A stretch of 23,794 nt of DNA from Vulcanimicrobiia bacterium (GTDB taxonomy: Bacteria; Eremiobacterota; Eremiobacteria; Baltobacterales; Baltobacteraceae): NCBI GenBank assembly GCA_024281135.1, contig JAMXLG010000252.1:1-23794 (forward strand), written 5' to 3'. The position numbers and the translations under genes are program-made. This document shows positions 5,942-14,492 of the stretch, one piece after another (positions within the stretch are counted from its first letter, which is position 1; every line of letters starts with the position of its first letter). Under the pieces are notes generated by a model. That model saw only the letters and a list, made by a program, of their open reading frames with translations, was not told the origin of the DNA and searched no databases.

Positions 5942-7672
5942 CTAAATTGCGAACGTTCCGACTTCTTGCGGTGCCCACGGTGCTAGCTGCTGCAGCGCGA
6001 TATACCACAGCGTTCCGTGTGCGTCAAAGGCGAGATCGTGGACGTGGAAGCCGTCACCAAAGTATTCGCGAATCTGCGAGCCGTCGGTCGTGATGTAGCC
6101 GATCCGGCCGAATCCGTTCTCCGTCCCCATTTCCGCGAACCACATGCGCCCATCCGGCCCGGCAGTAATTGCGAACGGCGCCGACGTGCCGGTTGCCGTC
6201 GCGAACTCAGTGACCGTTCCAGCGGGCGTAACACGTGCGATCTTGTTTGTGCCGAATTCCGTGACCCACACGTTGCCATCCGGTCCGAGCGCAATTCCTT
6301 GGGGCGCGGCGTGTGTGGTCAGCGCGTACGATCCGAGGACTTGCCCCGAGTACGATACCTTGATAACGGCGTCGTGACCGGCGTCCGTCATCCAGAGATT
6401 CCCATCGGATCCGCTCGTAATTGCATTGATGCCGTCATTGGCCGGCAACGGATATTCAGTGATGGTTCCGCTCGGCGTAATGCTCCCGACTTCGTCGCTC
6501 CATGCGTCAACAAACCAGACGTTACCGTCTTTACCGAGAGCAACGCAATCAGGCATCGCAACACCACCCGATAACGGAAGCGTATACTCGGTCACGACAC
6601 CCGACGTCGTCATTTTTCCTATTGCATTGTTGTTGCTTTCCGCGAACCAGAGATTGCCGTCCGAACCCACGACGATGCCCGCAAGCTGATCGGCCGACCC
6701 GCTGGGCAGCGGATACTGCGCTAACGTGCCGTCCGGCGCAACTTTGATGAGCTCCGAATAACCGGTCGTCGAGATCCACATATTTCCATCCGGCCCTTTT
6801 GCGATGTTCCAGGGCCCCGGACCGCCACTTCCCCGTCCGTACGAGACCAGCGGCATCGCATAGGTCTTCAGGTACGACGGCGTCGGTGCAAACGTAGCCG
6901 TAACAGTACCGACGCCGGTAAGGGTCGCTGTAATGGTCGATGTACCGAACGGCGTTGCACCGTTGTAGTTCAATGTCACCGGCGTCGAAGAGTCGGCAAC
7001 CGTTGTTGCGGACAGTGACGTGGCGCCGGTGGGGTCACTGTCTTGCAGCTTCACCGCCGACGGGTACGCACCTAATACAGCATTTCCGTCAACGTCGTAA
7101 CCAGTCACCACGACGTTTGCCGTCGCTGCCGTTCCCACCGGAGGATACGGATTCGACAGTGAGAGTGCGATCTTGGCGATCGTGCCCGCAACGGTCACGT
7201 TCACCGTAGATGTTTGCGAAGAAACCGTCGCTGCGATGGTTCCCTGCGCAATTGCGTTTCCTGAACCGTTCGGTTGATCGTACGCAGTAATCGTGAACTG
7301 ATCGGTTCCGCTCGGAGCCGTAACCCCAATCGTACACGAACGTCCGCCGCTCGTTGCCGCTTTGCACCACGAAGACGACGCGGAAAGATTCGCGGTCGTC
7401 AACACCGACGTTCCGATTGCAATCTTCACCGACTGCGTGGCGGCCGAAAAATTCATCGGACGTCTCATGCTCGCGCCGGTCGTCGCGACGGCCGGAATTT
7501 GAATGACGAACGAGATATTTGCCGCTTGACTCGTGCCGCCGCCCGGTGAGGCCGATGTGATCGGCGCCGGTGAGTACGCCGGAAGCGCACCGCCGCCGCC
7601 CGATCCACCACAAGCGGAAAGTACCGCGGCGAGCGCGCACGAAGCAGCGAGTCGAGTATATCGATGTATCAT
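5942..7672 (-). CDS. Lipoprotein with Ig-like domain and seven-bladed Vgb (streptogramin lyase)-like propeller
   Basis: This 576-residue surface lipoprotein has a lipobox VLSAC with Cys21, then a Gly/Pro/Ser-rich linker. Residues of about 50-160 are beta-rich with paired cysteines (SSWCKAATSGGRSCTIGV). An Ig-like bacterial domain spans about 165-265 (SLSNPYPPVGTAATANVVVTGYD). From about 270 come seven repeats with the core GxDGNxWF: GPDGNMWIS, GSDGNLWFAE, GKDGNVWFVD, GSDGNLWMTD, GPDGNVWVTE, GPDGRMWFAE and DAHGTLWYI. Each usually ends with a TEYxLP-like strand. Seven blades match virginiamycin B lyase and related NHL-like propellers, but I cannot confirm the lyase residues, and most surface proteins of this kind are probably binding proteins. 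Its ATG overlaps the stop codon of the S53 peptidase gene by 4 bp (7669-7672). Confidence 0.88.
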   Translation of the reverse strand: MIHRYTRLAASCALAAVLSACGGSGGGGALPAYSPAPITSASPGGGTSQAANISFVIQIPAVATTGASMRRPMNFSAATQSVKIAIGTSVLTTANLSASSSWCKAATSGGRSCTIGVTAPSGTDQFTITAYDQPNGSGNAIAQGTIAATVSSQTSTVNVTVAGTIAKIALSLSNPYPPVGTAATANVVVTGYDVDGNAVLGAYPSAVKLQDSDPTGATSLSATTVADSSTPVTLNYNGATPFGTSTITATLTGVGTVTATFAPTPSYLKTYAMPLVSYGRGSGGPGPWNIAKGPDGNMWISTTGYSELIKVAPDGTLAQYPLPSGSADQLAGIVVGSDGNLWFAESNNNAIGKMTTSGVVTEYTLPLSGGVAMPDCVALGKDGNVWFVDAWSDEVGSITPSGTITEYPLPANDGINAITSGSDGNLWMTDAGHDAVIKVSYSGQVLGSYALTTHAAPQGIALGPDGNVWVTEFGTNKIARVTPAGTVTEFATATGTSAPFAITAGPDGRMWFAEMGTENGFGRIGYITTDGSQIREYFGDGFHVHDLAFDAHGTLWYIALQQLAPWAPQEVGTFAI

Positions 7673-9657
7673 TTACCTACCACCGCCTTGATGAGTGCGC
7701 GCGCATACGGCACGCCGATACCTGTGACCAAATCGTATCCCTTGCCGGAGTCGTATCCGGGATCGGTTGGGTTCGGACACGGTGTTGCAGTCGGGCCCTG
7801 GACACAATACATGTTGTTCGCGCCGTAAAGTACGTCGTAGAACGTACTAGCGTACGTTGCCGGCGTTCCGTAGATTTTGTAGAAATACGCGTTCGGATTC
7901 CCAAGCCGCCACGGTGCCGCTCCGCTCGCCGTCGCACAGCTCGCAGTTTGTTTGCAAGCTTGCAACACGAGCGCCCACATCGCAGCGGCCTCGGGCGCGG
8001 CGGCACTCGTTCCACCAACCGGCTCGACGAGCGTATCTGCTGCAAATTGGCTTCCGCCGTACAGTAGAACCGCAACACCTGTCAGGCCATCGGCGTCGAG
8101 CGCAATGTCCGGTACGTTTCGCATCGAACCCGTGACGCCGGCGGCGCCTTTTTGATACGACGTGAGCGGAAAGTACGCCGACACGCCGCCGCCTGACCCA
8201 CCTGCACCACCCGAATGCGTTCCCCATCCGCTGACCGCGCCGACGAGTTGTCCGGCCGAGTTGATCGGGGCATTGACACCGCCAACACTCACGACACTCG
8301 GATCCGTCGACGGGTATTGCACGCACAGTGCATTGGGATCGGGGACGTTGAACTGCATGCAACCTTGCGCGCCGGAATCGCCTGACGAAACGAAGATCGC
8401 GATTCCTTCGCTCGCAAGCGCCGCAAGTTCGAGCGGAGTGATTCCGTTGCCCGATGCGTTAAACGCGCTTCCGACATTCAAAGTCTCGGGTCCGCCGAAG
8501 CTGAGCGAGATGACATCGGCATGGTTATCGGCGATCGCGGTCTGCAGCTCGGCATCGATCTCGCCGAGCCCTTGAAGTGGAATACCGGCGCCCGGCGGAC
8601 AATCAACGCCGACTACACCGCACGCATCGTTCGGATTGTACGCGAGGTAATAGCGCACGTTCGCGTCCGGCGCGAGACTCGACATCTGTTCCGTGTCGAG
8701 TTGCGTCTCGATGTCTTCCGGATTGCACGTCGAGGTCGGCGACAGCGTCGCACCGGGACATCCGAAGCCCGGCAGCGTGACGGGAGGCGGCGTCGCAAAA
8801 CCGAGCGCCGTATTTCCCGGAGCATTTGCATCGGTTGCGGAGACGAGTGTCGCCGTACCCGAGCCGCGAACACCGAACATGCTTCTGTACGCGGGCACGT
8901 CACCCGGATTGAATGCACCGGTGCCGATCACGCCGGCAGTGATGCCGGCTCCGGTGTATCCGGCATTGTACGCGCCCGTGTAGTCGAACCCCGACGCGAT
9001 CTGTTGCGCGGAATACCCGTACAAGAAGCCGTTTCCACCGCTCGTCGTGAGCTTAAGGTAATTCGTGGACAATCCGCTTCGCATGACGATGTTGGTCGCG
9101 CCGACAACCGCTGCGGCCGCGGGCGGCGCCGGAGTGCTCATCGGCGCCAGGAAGACGGACGACGCGTTCCTGTACCAACCGAACGATGTATGCAACGCGA
9201 CTTGCATTTTTGCTTGAGGGCCGGTTACGTGCAGCAACATCCGCTGTGGCCACGTAGCAACTGAAAGTCCTTGCGACTGGAAATATTTTACTGCGTTGGC
9301 GTAGCTCGTTGCCGGTGCGCCGTACTGATCTCCGATTTGTTGCGGAGAAAGAAAGTGGCGATAGTTCGCACTCGTCGGATCGTTCACCGACTTCGCGTAC
9401 AGTGCCAAGCCCGCGGCATTTCGCATCGCCGGAACGAGGTCGACGCTGAGTGATGCGAGATTTTGCGCGGCACCAACAAGTTTTGCACCTTGCAAGGCCG
9501 ACTTGTCATAGGAGAATCCGGCCGGAGCCGAAGGCGGCAAACTGCTCGTGCCTCCGCCACTCTGGGAAGACGACGGAAGCACGCCGGAGCCGTGCGTTCC
9601 GCCAGAACATGCCGCTAACAACGCGGCGATGACAACAATGGCGTAGCGTGCTTTCAC
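7669..9657 (-). CDS. Lipid-anchored S53 family peptidase (sedolisin / kumamolisin type)
   Basis: This 662-residue pre-pro-enzyme has a lipobox LLAAC with Cys17 and a low-complexity Gly/Ser linker. The activation propeptide spans about 50-200 (SANYRHFLSPQQIGDQYG and the VTGPQAKMQVALHTSFG segment are typical of pro-kumamolisin). In the catalytic domain the Glu-xxx-Asp pair is at Glu317 and Asp321 (EDIETQLD), a probable oxyanion Asp is Asp381 (HADVISLSFGG), and the nucleophile Ser551 lies in GGTSAAAP. A C-terminal calcium site is indicated by Asp608 and by the GKGYDLVTGIG segment. S53 enzymes are acid-active serine-carboxyl endopeptidases. With a lipid anchor it should act at the cell surface. 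It overlaps both neighbouring lipoprotein genes by ATGA, so the three products are likely made in fixed proportion. Confidence 0.95.
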   Translation of the reverse strand: MKARYAIVVIAALLAACSGGTHGSGVLPSSSQSGGGTSSLPPSAPAGFSYDKSALQGAKLVGAAQNLASLSVDLVPAMRNAAGLALYAKSVNDPTSANYRHFLSPQQIGDQYGAPATSYANAVKYFQSQGLSVATWPQRMLLHVTGPQAKMQVALHTSFGWYRNASSVFLAPMSTPAPPAAAAVVGATNIVMRSGLSTNYLKLTTSGGNGFLYGYSAQQIASGFDYTGAYNAGYTGAGITAGVIGTGAFNPGDVPAYRSMFGVRGSGTATLVSATDANAPGNTALGFATPPPVTLPGFGCPGATLSPTSTCNPEDIETQLDTEQMSSLAPDANVRYYLAYNPNDACGVVGVDCPPGAGIPLQGLGEIDAELQTAIADNHADVISLSFGGPETLNVGSAFNASGNGITPLELAALASEGIAIFVSSGDSGAQGCMQFNVPDPNALCVQYPSTDPSVVSVGGVNAPINSAGQLVGAVSGWGTHSGGAGGSGGGVSAYFPLTSYQKGAAGVTGSMRNVPDIALDADGLTGVAVLLYGGSQFAADTLVEPVGGTSAAAPEAAAMWALVLQACKQTASCATASGAAPWRLGNPNAYFYKIYGTPATYASTFYDVLYGANNMYCVQGPTATPCPNPTDPGYDSGKGYDLVTGIGVPYARALIKAVVGK

Positions 9658-11012
9658 TTCGGTTTCCTCGTAGCATGATGTGCGCGAGCAGCAGCAAGTA
9701 TCATGTGCACGCGCGCTAGTGACGGTCGCGGCAAAACGCTCCGCGCATAGTCCTGCGCAGTGCGACGCACCGACGCTGATGCGGGGGAAGCCGCGGATTG
9801 CAGCGCAAGCGTTTCGGACACCGTCGTGTCGACTTGTGGCGTGCCGTACGCGGTGAATGCGAACGCGGCGCCCGCCTGTCCGCTGAAATCGTAATAACTC
9901 TTCAGCTCGTCACTAATGACTTCGCAGACAAGTCCGTACGAGCTGCTCGTGTACTGGATGACTTGATCGGTTTCGTACTCGCCGAAGACCGGATCGAGCC
10001 GATCCCGCACCTCGACAATCTTTTCAACGTTTACCGATGCGTACGCGGAAGCTACGTTGCACGACGACGGCACCGTCGTCAAGCCATCATCAACATATGA
10101 GTCCGAAGCAAGCACCGGCGGATTTTGCGGATACCACACCGGAATCGTCCACGCATCCGCTAGCGGCAAGCCCGCGGGCACCTGGAGCGCAATTTGAATC
10201 TGGCCGGCCGCCGGCGCATTGATGGAGAGCGTGCTCGGCAGCCAGTTGCCGCCGAGTACCGGCGCCTTATAGACACCGCTGCCGTCGGGATACACGTTAA
10301 CGGCCGCCGTCGAACCTTCGGCAAATTTCAATTGCTCTTGGTACGACCCGTCGGCTGCGTACGTTGCCGTAATCGTCTCGTTGCCAGGATCGTTTTCGGT
10401 ATCCGTGCGCGCGGCCGTGTTCGTCCATTGCGCGCCGGACACATACGGAAGCTTTTGCACGATGCCGTTTCCGTTTCCGAACAGACTCTGCAACGCAACG
10501 CCGTTCGAGTCGGTGGATGACGATCCGATCTCGGTTACGTCAACGCCGTTTGCGCGCGACGCGTCGGGTGCAAACGAAAGATACGACTGCGCTGTTAGCG
10601 TCGTCGTTTGCAATTGACCGGTATCGGTTTCCTGAGTCGTGAAGTCGGTGAGGCCGGAAAGGGCCCCGAATGATTGTCCGGTCGAAACGGACACGTGCTG
10701 GGTGATGCTCTGTTTGGTCGTAGTCACCCACGGCGTCGAAGTCGGACTTGGTGACGGCGCAGGCGTGCCGTAGAGCGTTATCGTTTGCGAAAGCGAGCCG
10801 GCATAAGTGAATGAGCTACCTGCTGCGCTTGGATTCGGAGCGGGAGTCGGAGTAGCGCTCGAACCCGGAGTTGTTGTCGGGATGGGGAGGACCGATGGTG
10901 TTGAACTTCCGCCGCCCCCTCCACAAGCGGAAAGTGCAAAAACCGTGAGCGGTACGGTGATCAAACCGAGACGCCATATATCTCGAAGTGCCAAGGCGGT
11001 GCAAACCTCCAC
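9654..11012 (-). CDS. Lipoprotein of unknown function with Thr/Pro-rich linker
   Basis: The longest frame is 452 residues and begins with GTG at 11012. A TTG at 10994 lies 11 bases after a strong GGAGG (11006-11010) and is a more likely start, giving MALRDIWRLGL as N-terminus. A hydrophobic helix is followed by the lipobox ALSAC (Cys30 in the long frame), a Gly-run and a linker of Pro/Thr/Ser. The remainder is beta-rich and Thr/Ser-rich (SFTYAGSLSQTITLYG, TKQSITQHVSVSTG, TDFTTQETDTGQLQTTTLTAQSY), with a Tyr-rich YYDFSGQAGAAFAFTAYGTPQVD segment near the end. Two cysteines (in SSCNVA and GLVCEV) may pair. I do not recognise a family. Its stop overlaps the S53 peptidase start by 4 bp, and it may be a partner or substrate carrier of the peptidase. 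Confidence 0.78.
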   Translation of the reverse strand: MEVCTALALRDIWRLGLITVPLTVFALSACGGGGGSSTPSVLPIPTTTPGSSATPTPAPNPSAAGSSFTYAGSLSQTITLYGTPAPSPSPTSTPWVTTTKQSITQHVSVSTGQSFGALSGLTDFTTQETDTGQLQTTTLTAQSYLSFAPDASRANGVDVTEIGSSSTDSNGVALQSLFGNGNGIVQKLPYVSGAQWTNTAARTDTENDPGNETITATYAADGSYQEQLKFAEGSTAAVNVYPDGSGVYKAPVLGGNWLPSTLSINAPAAGQIQIALQVPAGLPLADAWTIPVWYPQNPPVLASDSYVDDGLTTVPSSCNVASAYASVNVEKIVEVRDRLDPVFGEYETDQVIQYTSSSYGLVCEVISDELKSYYDFSGQAGAAFAFTAYGTPQVDTTVSETLALQSAASPASASVRRTAQDYARSVLPRPSLARVHMILAAARAHHATRKPK

Positions 11013-11051
11013 GGGAGAACGTGCGCGGAGGCTTCATGAGCTTGGGATAAA

Positions 11052-12572
11052 CTACTTCACAAAAGAGTGCAAAAAGAGTGCAACGCGTCCGGCGCGCGCG
11101 CGTGTGGCGTGGTCGCCGTAACTATTGAGGAACTCTTTGGATTTTTTGAACATCTGCTTCGCCGAAGCCAGCTTTCCGCTGCGCGAAACGGCTTCAATCG
11201 CGATAAGTCGAGCCTTTGCAGCAGCAGGAAGCAGCGATGCGCTCTCAAGTGAGCGAGCGAGGTCGCTCGCAGTCTCAGCTGCGACGTTGACTTCTCCGCG
11301 CGCGAGCCTAGCATCGGCCTCCGCGACCCCGAGCAACAGATCCGCGTGTCGCGCGAGCGGCGAACGTCGACGCAATTCATCGATTCCACGCAAGGCCTCG
11401 TCAGGTCCGGAACGCTCCATGAGCAACGGCGCTGCACTCGCAAAGAACACCGCGCACTGATCGTATCCGCACGAATCCCTTGCCATCGTAAGGCCGTGAT
11501 CGATATATTTCAGGCCTTCGGCGCGATCGATGCCGGCGAGTGCAACGCCGTATTCGACTGAAGCTTTGGCCATCGCCGGAAGCTGCTTGTGCCCGTGTAC
11601 CATGCGCAGCGCATCGTGCAGTTCGAGTGCGGCACGAGCCGAATCGCCGTTCTTCTCGAGCGCGATTCGCGCGCGCAGACGCTGCTGCCGTGCACTCGCG
11701 TACGGCAGTTCCGAGCGGTCGACGATGCGTTCTGCCCGCCGAATCAGCGTTTCGGCACGCTTCCACTCGCCCCGTTCGACGTTGAGTTCCGCGCCGTACT
11801 CTAGAAGAATCGCAAAAAGCGTCGCGTCTCTCCCATACATCGTGCGTTCGTTTCCGGAGTAGCTCGCCGCTCGATCGACGCTCGCGAGCGCGTCGTCGAT
11901 GTTGCCCTGCATCCACTGCAGCGCAATATCGCAAATTGCGATACGCAGTGCCGACGCGCGTCGAAGGTCCTGGTACGTCGACGCGCCTGAAATGCGCGAC
12001 ATCTGCTCGACCACTTCATATGACTGGCGCAGGTACCCAAGGTAACGCGCCGCCTCTGCGGCAACGGTCCACACTTCGATTTCGCGACGTTGTCCGCGCA
12101 TCTCGCGCACGGCACCGAGCAGTTCTCGCCACACCGCATCAAAACGGCCCTGCTCGCGCATCATCTCCACATACCCAAGGCGCATTGAGAGCGCGTCAGC
12201 CGACGGCCCTTCGATCCACGGTTCGACGTCTGTTTGTTGCAATGCATCGGCTAAGAGCAAAAACGCCGCCCGGCGGTCGAGATAGAACTGACGGCGCGAA
12301 ATACCGAGCGCCGCCGCGACTTCTTTATGCGATTCACCGTTGAGATCGCATCGGACAAGAATTTGATGGAGCCGGTACTGTCGCTCCGAAGACGTCGTTG
12401 CAGCGAGGCCTGGATCGAGGGTCTCGACGGCGCGTAAGACACGCGCGCGCAAGCGATCGTGTGCTTCCCCGGCATACACTGCAAGCAACGTGTTTTCACG
12501 AAGCGCAACCTCTTCATCCAGATCGCGCAAAAGACGCCGCGACGCAGCGTAACGCGAAGCATCCTCGCCCAT
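11052..12572 (-). CDS. HTH-TPR protein, probable transcriptional regulator of the lipoprotein operon
   Basis: This is a soluble protein of 506 residues. Residues of about 63-110 (ERQYRLHQILVRCDLNGESHKEVAAALGISRRQFYLDRRAA) form a helix-turn-helix resembling sigma region 4 or AraC/LuxR-like HTH; SHKEVAAALGISRRQFY is the clearest part. From about residue 150 to the end, repeated amphipathic Ala/Arg/Glu/Leu-rich helices (for example AAEAARYLGYLRQSYEVVEQM and LRARIALEKNGDSARAALEL) have tetratricopeptide-repeat character. It lies 39 bp upstream of the three-lipoprotein operon on the same strand, so it is likely co-transcribed and may control the operon in response to a peptide or protein signal; this is inference from context. 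The 72-bp region to the divergent oxyanion-binding gene holds the probable promoters. Confidence 0.75.
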   Translation of the reverse strand: MGEDASRYAASRRLLRDLDEEVALRENTLLAVYAGEAHDRLRARVLRAVETLDPGLAATTSSERQYRLHQILVRCDLNGESHKEVAAALGISRRQFYLDRRAAFLLLADALQQTDVEPWIEGPSADALSMRLGYVEMMREQGRFDAVWRELLGAVREMRGQRREIEVWTVAAEAARYLGYLRQSYEVVEQMSRISGASTYQDLRRASALRIAICDIALQWMQGNIDDALASVDRAASYSGNERTMYGRDATLFAILLEYGAELNVERGEWKRAETLIRRAERIVDRSELPYASARQQRLRARIALEKNGDSARAALELHDALRMVHGHKQLPAMAKASVEYGVALAGIDRAEGLKYIDHGLTMARDSCGYDQCAVFFASAAPLLMERSGPDEALRGIDELRRRSPLARHADLLLGVAEADARLARGEVNVAAETASDLARSLESASLLPAAAKARLIAIEAVSRSGKLASAKQMFKKSKEFLNSYGDHATRARAGRVALFLHSFVK

Positions 12573-12644
12573 AGCTGCCCGGTGTTGTACGCCCGTTAAC
12601 GTATTCCCTTATCTGCGTGATGCAGTTCGTGCTACCATAACGCC

Positions 12645-13451
12645 ATGCACCGACGCACTTTCGTACTCGGGGCTATTGCGGCGTCGGTTGCGGTCCCGGC
12701 GCTTTCCCAAGGTAATGCTGTCGTCTCGGTTCTTTATGCAGGCTCGCTTGTTACCTCTATGGAGGGACCGATCAAAGCAACGCTCGCAACGCACGGCATC
12801 GAGTTCCAAGGCCAGGGCGGCGGAAGCAAGCAACTCGCAAATTTCATCGAGTCGGGACAGAAGAATCCGGACGTTTTCATCAGCGTCGATCCCAAACTCG
12901 TTTCCGGTCTCGGAGCAAAAGTCGAGAAGTCGTCGACATTCGCAAGCACGAGCCTCGTAGTCGGTTGGACCGATAAATCGAAATTCAACGATCTCTTTCA
13001 AAGCGTCACGCTGGGCAAAGCAACTCTCGTTTCCGCACTCGAAACACCCGGCGTGCGCATCGGACGCACCGACCCACAGGTAGATCCAAAAGGTGCATTC
13101 ACCGTGCAAGCGGTGACGATGCTTGCGGGAGCAGACGGTGCGCACAAAATCCTCGGCGACGACACGAACGCCGCGCAGATCTTTCCGGAAGAAGCGCTGC
13201 TTACAAGGGTCGAAGCGGGCGACATCGACGTCGGATTTTTCTACAAAACCGAAGCTGTTGCACACAACCTACAATTCTTTCCGCTCCCCGGCGCGGCATC
13301 AATGTCTGAAAAAATCAGCTACACGCTCGCCGTTATGCGCAACGCGCCACACCCCGAGCAAGCAAAAGCCTTCGCCAATTTCATTCTGAACGGCGAAGGC
13401 AAACCGGTGCTTGAACGTGCGGGTCTGACTTATTTGCCGCCCTCACCTTGA
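12645..13451 (+). CDS. Orphan periplasmic oxyanion-binding protein, WtpA/ModA (tungstate/molybdate)-like
   Basis: This 268-residue type II solute-binding protein opens with a Tat-like signal (RRTFVLG, then a hydrophobic stretch ending in ALSQG). The first strand VSVLYAGSLVTSMEGPIK, the GQGGGSKQLANFI loop, DVFISVDPKLV and the central GRTDPQVDPKG (140-150) are typical of the WtpA/TupA/ModA group that binds molybdate or tungstate. GDIDVGFFYKTEA corresponds to the late oxyanion-contact segment. There is no permease or ATPase gene beside it, so it either serves a transporter elsewhere or has a sensing role. No Shine-Dalgarno sequence precedes the ATG. Its last 22 bp overlap the 3' end of the convergent ECF sigma gene. 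Confidence 0.85.
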   Translation: MHRRTFVLGAIAASVAVPALSQGNAVVSVLYAGSLVTSMEGPIKATLATHGIEFQGQGGGSKQLANFIESGQKNPDVFISVDPKLVSGLGAKVEKSSTFASTSLVVGWTDKSKFNDLFQSVTLGKATLVSALETPGVRIGRTDPQVDPKGAFTVQAVTMLAGADGAHKILGDDTNAAQIFPEEALLTRVEAGDIDVGFFYKTEAVAHNLQFFPLPGAASMSEKISYTLAVMRNAPHPEQAKAFANFILNGEGKPVLERAGLTYLPPSP

Positions 13452-14350
13452 CTTGCGACAAAGCGGGCATCCTCGGCGATATACGGCACGTACCGGAAAT
13501 CGCGAATGAGTGAGATTGTCTCACCGCTCGATTCAAGCAAGATGAAGTATGCCGGAACGGTGCTCGATGCGGGACGGAACATCGCGATGGCCGGAACGCC
13601 ATCGGCAAATCCCGCCTCCGCACGCATGTCTTCCGTCTTGATGATGTCGGCGTAGCGATCGTAGTATCCCGCGTCAACCACACGCCGCTGCCAGCGGGAG
13701 ACCATTTCCAACCGCGACTCCTCGCTAATCAACGCGCGAAGCCCGTCCCAATTGCGATCGTTGAAGAGATCCACGTAGCGGCGTAACGTTGCTTGCGCCT
13801 CGGCTGTCGCCGGATGCGAAGCACGCGCGAATCCGTTGCGCGACGTTCGCGCGACATTCCCGCGCGCTCTCGAGAGTGCAGCCTTCACCGCACCGACGTT
13901 CGTTCCCATCGTTGCCGCCGTTTGCTCCAGCGACTGTCCAAGCACGTCTTTGAGAATGATTGCGCTGCGCTGTACCGGCGGAAGCTCGACGAAGACGCCG
14001 AGCGCCGCTTCCACGAGATCCGGATCCACACCGGTCTCTTGCGGCTCGGCGCGTTCCGGCATATCGGCTACCGGCTCCACGTTCTTGCGATCGTATCGTT
14101 TGAGAAAATCCATCGCCGTGTTGTGCGCGATGCGAAAGAGCCACGGTTTTAGATTTGGCGGTTCCATCATCTGTCCCAACGCATAATATGCTTTTGCTAA
14201 GGTGTCTTGGACGACGTCTTCGCCGTCGAAAACAGAACCGGTCATGCGCGAGCAATACCGATGGAGCTCGGGGCGAATTTCGTCCACGAGCTCCATGAAG
14301 CGGTCGCGAGCCTCGACCATTGCGGGCAACAATGCGCCCGTATCATTCAT
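13430..14350 (-). CDS. ECF sigma factor with C-terminal SnoaL-like domain
   Basis: This 306-residue protein has sigma region 2 at about 20-90 (LHRYCSRMTGSVFDGEDVVQDTLAKAYYAL, then PWLFRIAHNTAMDFLKR). Region 4 lies at about 115-165 (LPPVQRSAIILKDVLGQSLEQTAATMGTNVGAVKAALSRARG). From about 178 to the end comes a SnoaL-like tail (LRRYVDLFNDRNWDGLRALISEESRLEMV, ending near RDFRYVPYI). This is a large ECF type in which the fused tail is thought to regulate activity; it lacks the ECF41 motifs WLPEP and NPDKL. A TTG start at 14374 is possible, but ATG 14350 has a GGAG 11 bases upstream and sits in an ATGAATGA overlap with the upstream microprotein gene. It is the last gene of a cluster beginning with a phosphatase and an anti-sigma kinase. 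Confidence 0.9.
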   Translation of the reverse strand: MNDTGALLPAMVEARDRFMELVDEIRPELHRYCSRMTGSVFDGEDVVQDTLAKAYYALGQMMEPPNLKPWLFRIAHNTAMDFLKRYDRKNVEPVADMPERAEPQETGVDPDLVEAALGVFVELPPVQRSAIILKDVLGQSLEQTAATMGTNVGAVKAALSRARGNVARTSRNGFARASHPATAEAQATLRRYVDLFNDRNWDGLRALISEESRLEMVSRWQRRVVDAGYYDRYADIIKTEDMRAEAGFADGVPAIAMFRPASSTVPAYFILLESSGETISLIRDFRYVPYIAEDARFVASQGEGGK

Positions 14351-14486
14351 CGAATTTGCGTCTCCGTGCAACAACCACTCCGTACATTATCGATGCGAGC
14401 GGCAAGAGTACACCACCCGCCATCGCCGTTGCATAGGGCGCAAATTCCTCAACCGGCAGCCCCATAATGTGCGCGAGCACCAACAT
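14343..14486 (-). CDS. 47-residue single-span membrane microprotein
   Basis: This short frame fills the gap between the DUF899 gene and the ECF sigma gene. It starts with ATG 6 bp after the DUF899 stop and ends by overlapping the sigma ATG by 8 bp (14343-14350). The product starts MLVLAHIMGLPVEEFAPY, then has one hydrophobic helix (about residues 18-40, ATAMAGGVLLPLASIMYGVV) followed by the basic stretch ARRRK and an acidic end. By the positive-inside rule the C-terminus should be cytoplasmic. A GAAGGG-containing stretch 9-14 bases before the ATG may serve as ribosome site. Tight spacing on both sides argues for a real, translationally coupled gene. I recognise no family; a membrane anchor or regulator of the adjacent sigma factor is a guess. 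Confidence 0.6.
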   Translation of the reverse strand: MLVLAHIMGLPVEEFAPYATAMAGGVLLPLASIMYGVVVARRRKFDE

Positions 14487-14492
14487 GCGATA

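Noticed and set aside
8521..9264. Open plus-strand frame of 247 codons inside the S53 peptidase gene
   Set aside because: Very Arg-rich antisense of a gene with intact catalytic motifs; typical GC-driven shadow.
7669..9657. Idea that the two-lipoprotein overlap reflects a frameshifted single gene
   Set aside because: Each product has its own signal peptide and lipobox and complete domains, so they are separate genes with ATGA coupling.
11061..11081. Tandem near-copy AAAAGAGTGC / AAAAAGAGTGC
   Set aside because: Lies inside the coding 3' end of the HTH-TPR gene and only two short units; probably chance.
12609..13265. Minus-strand frame opposite the oxyanion-binding protein
   Set aside because: No family features, while the plus strand has full WtpA-type motifs.
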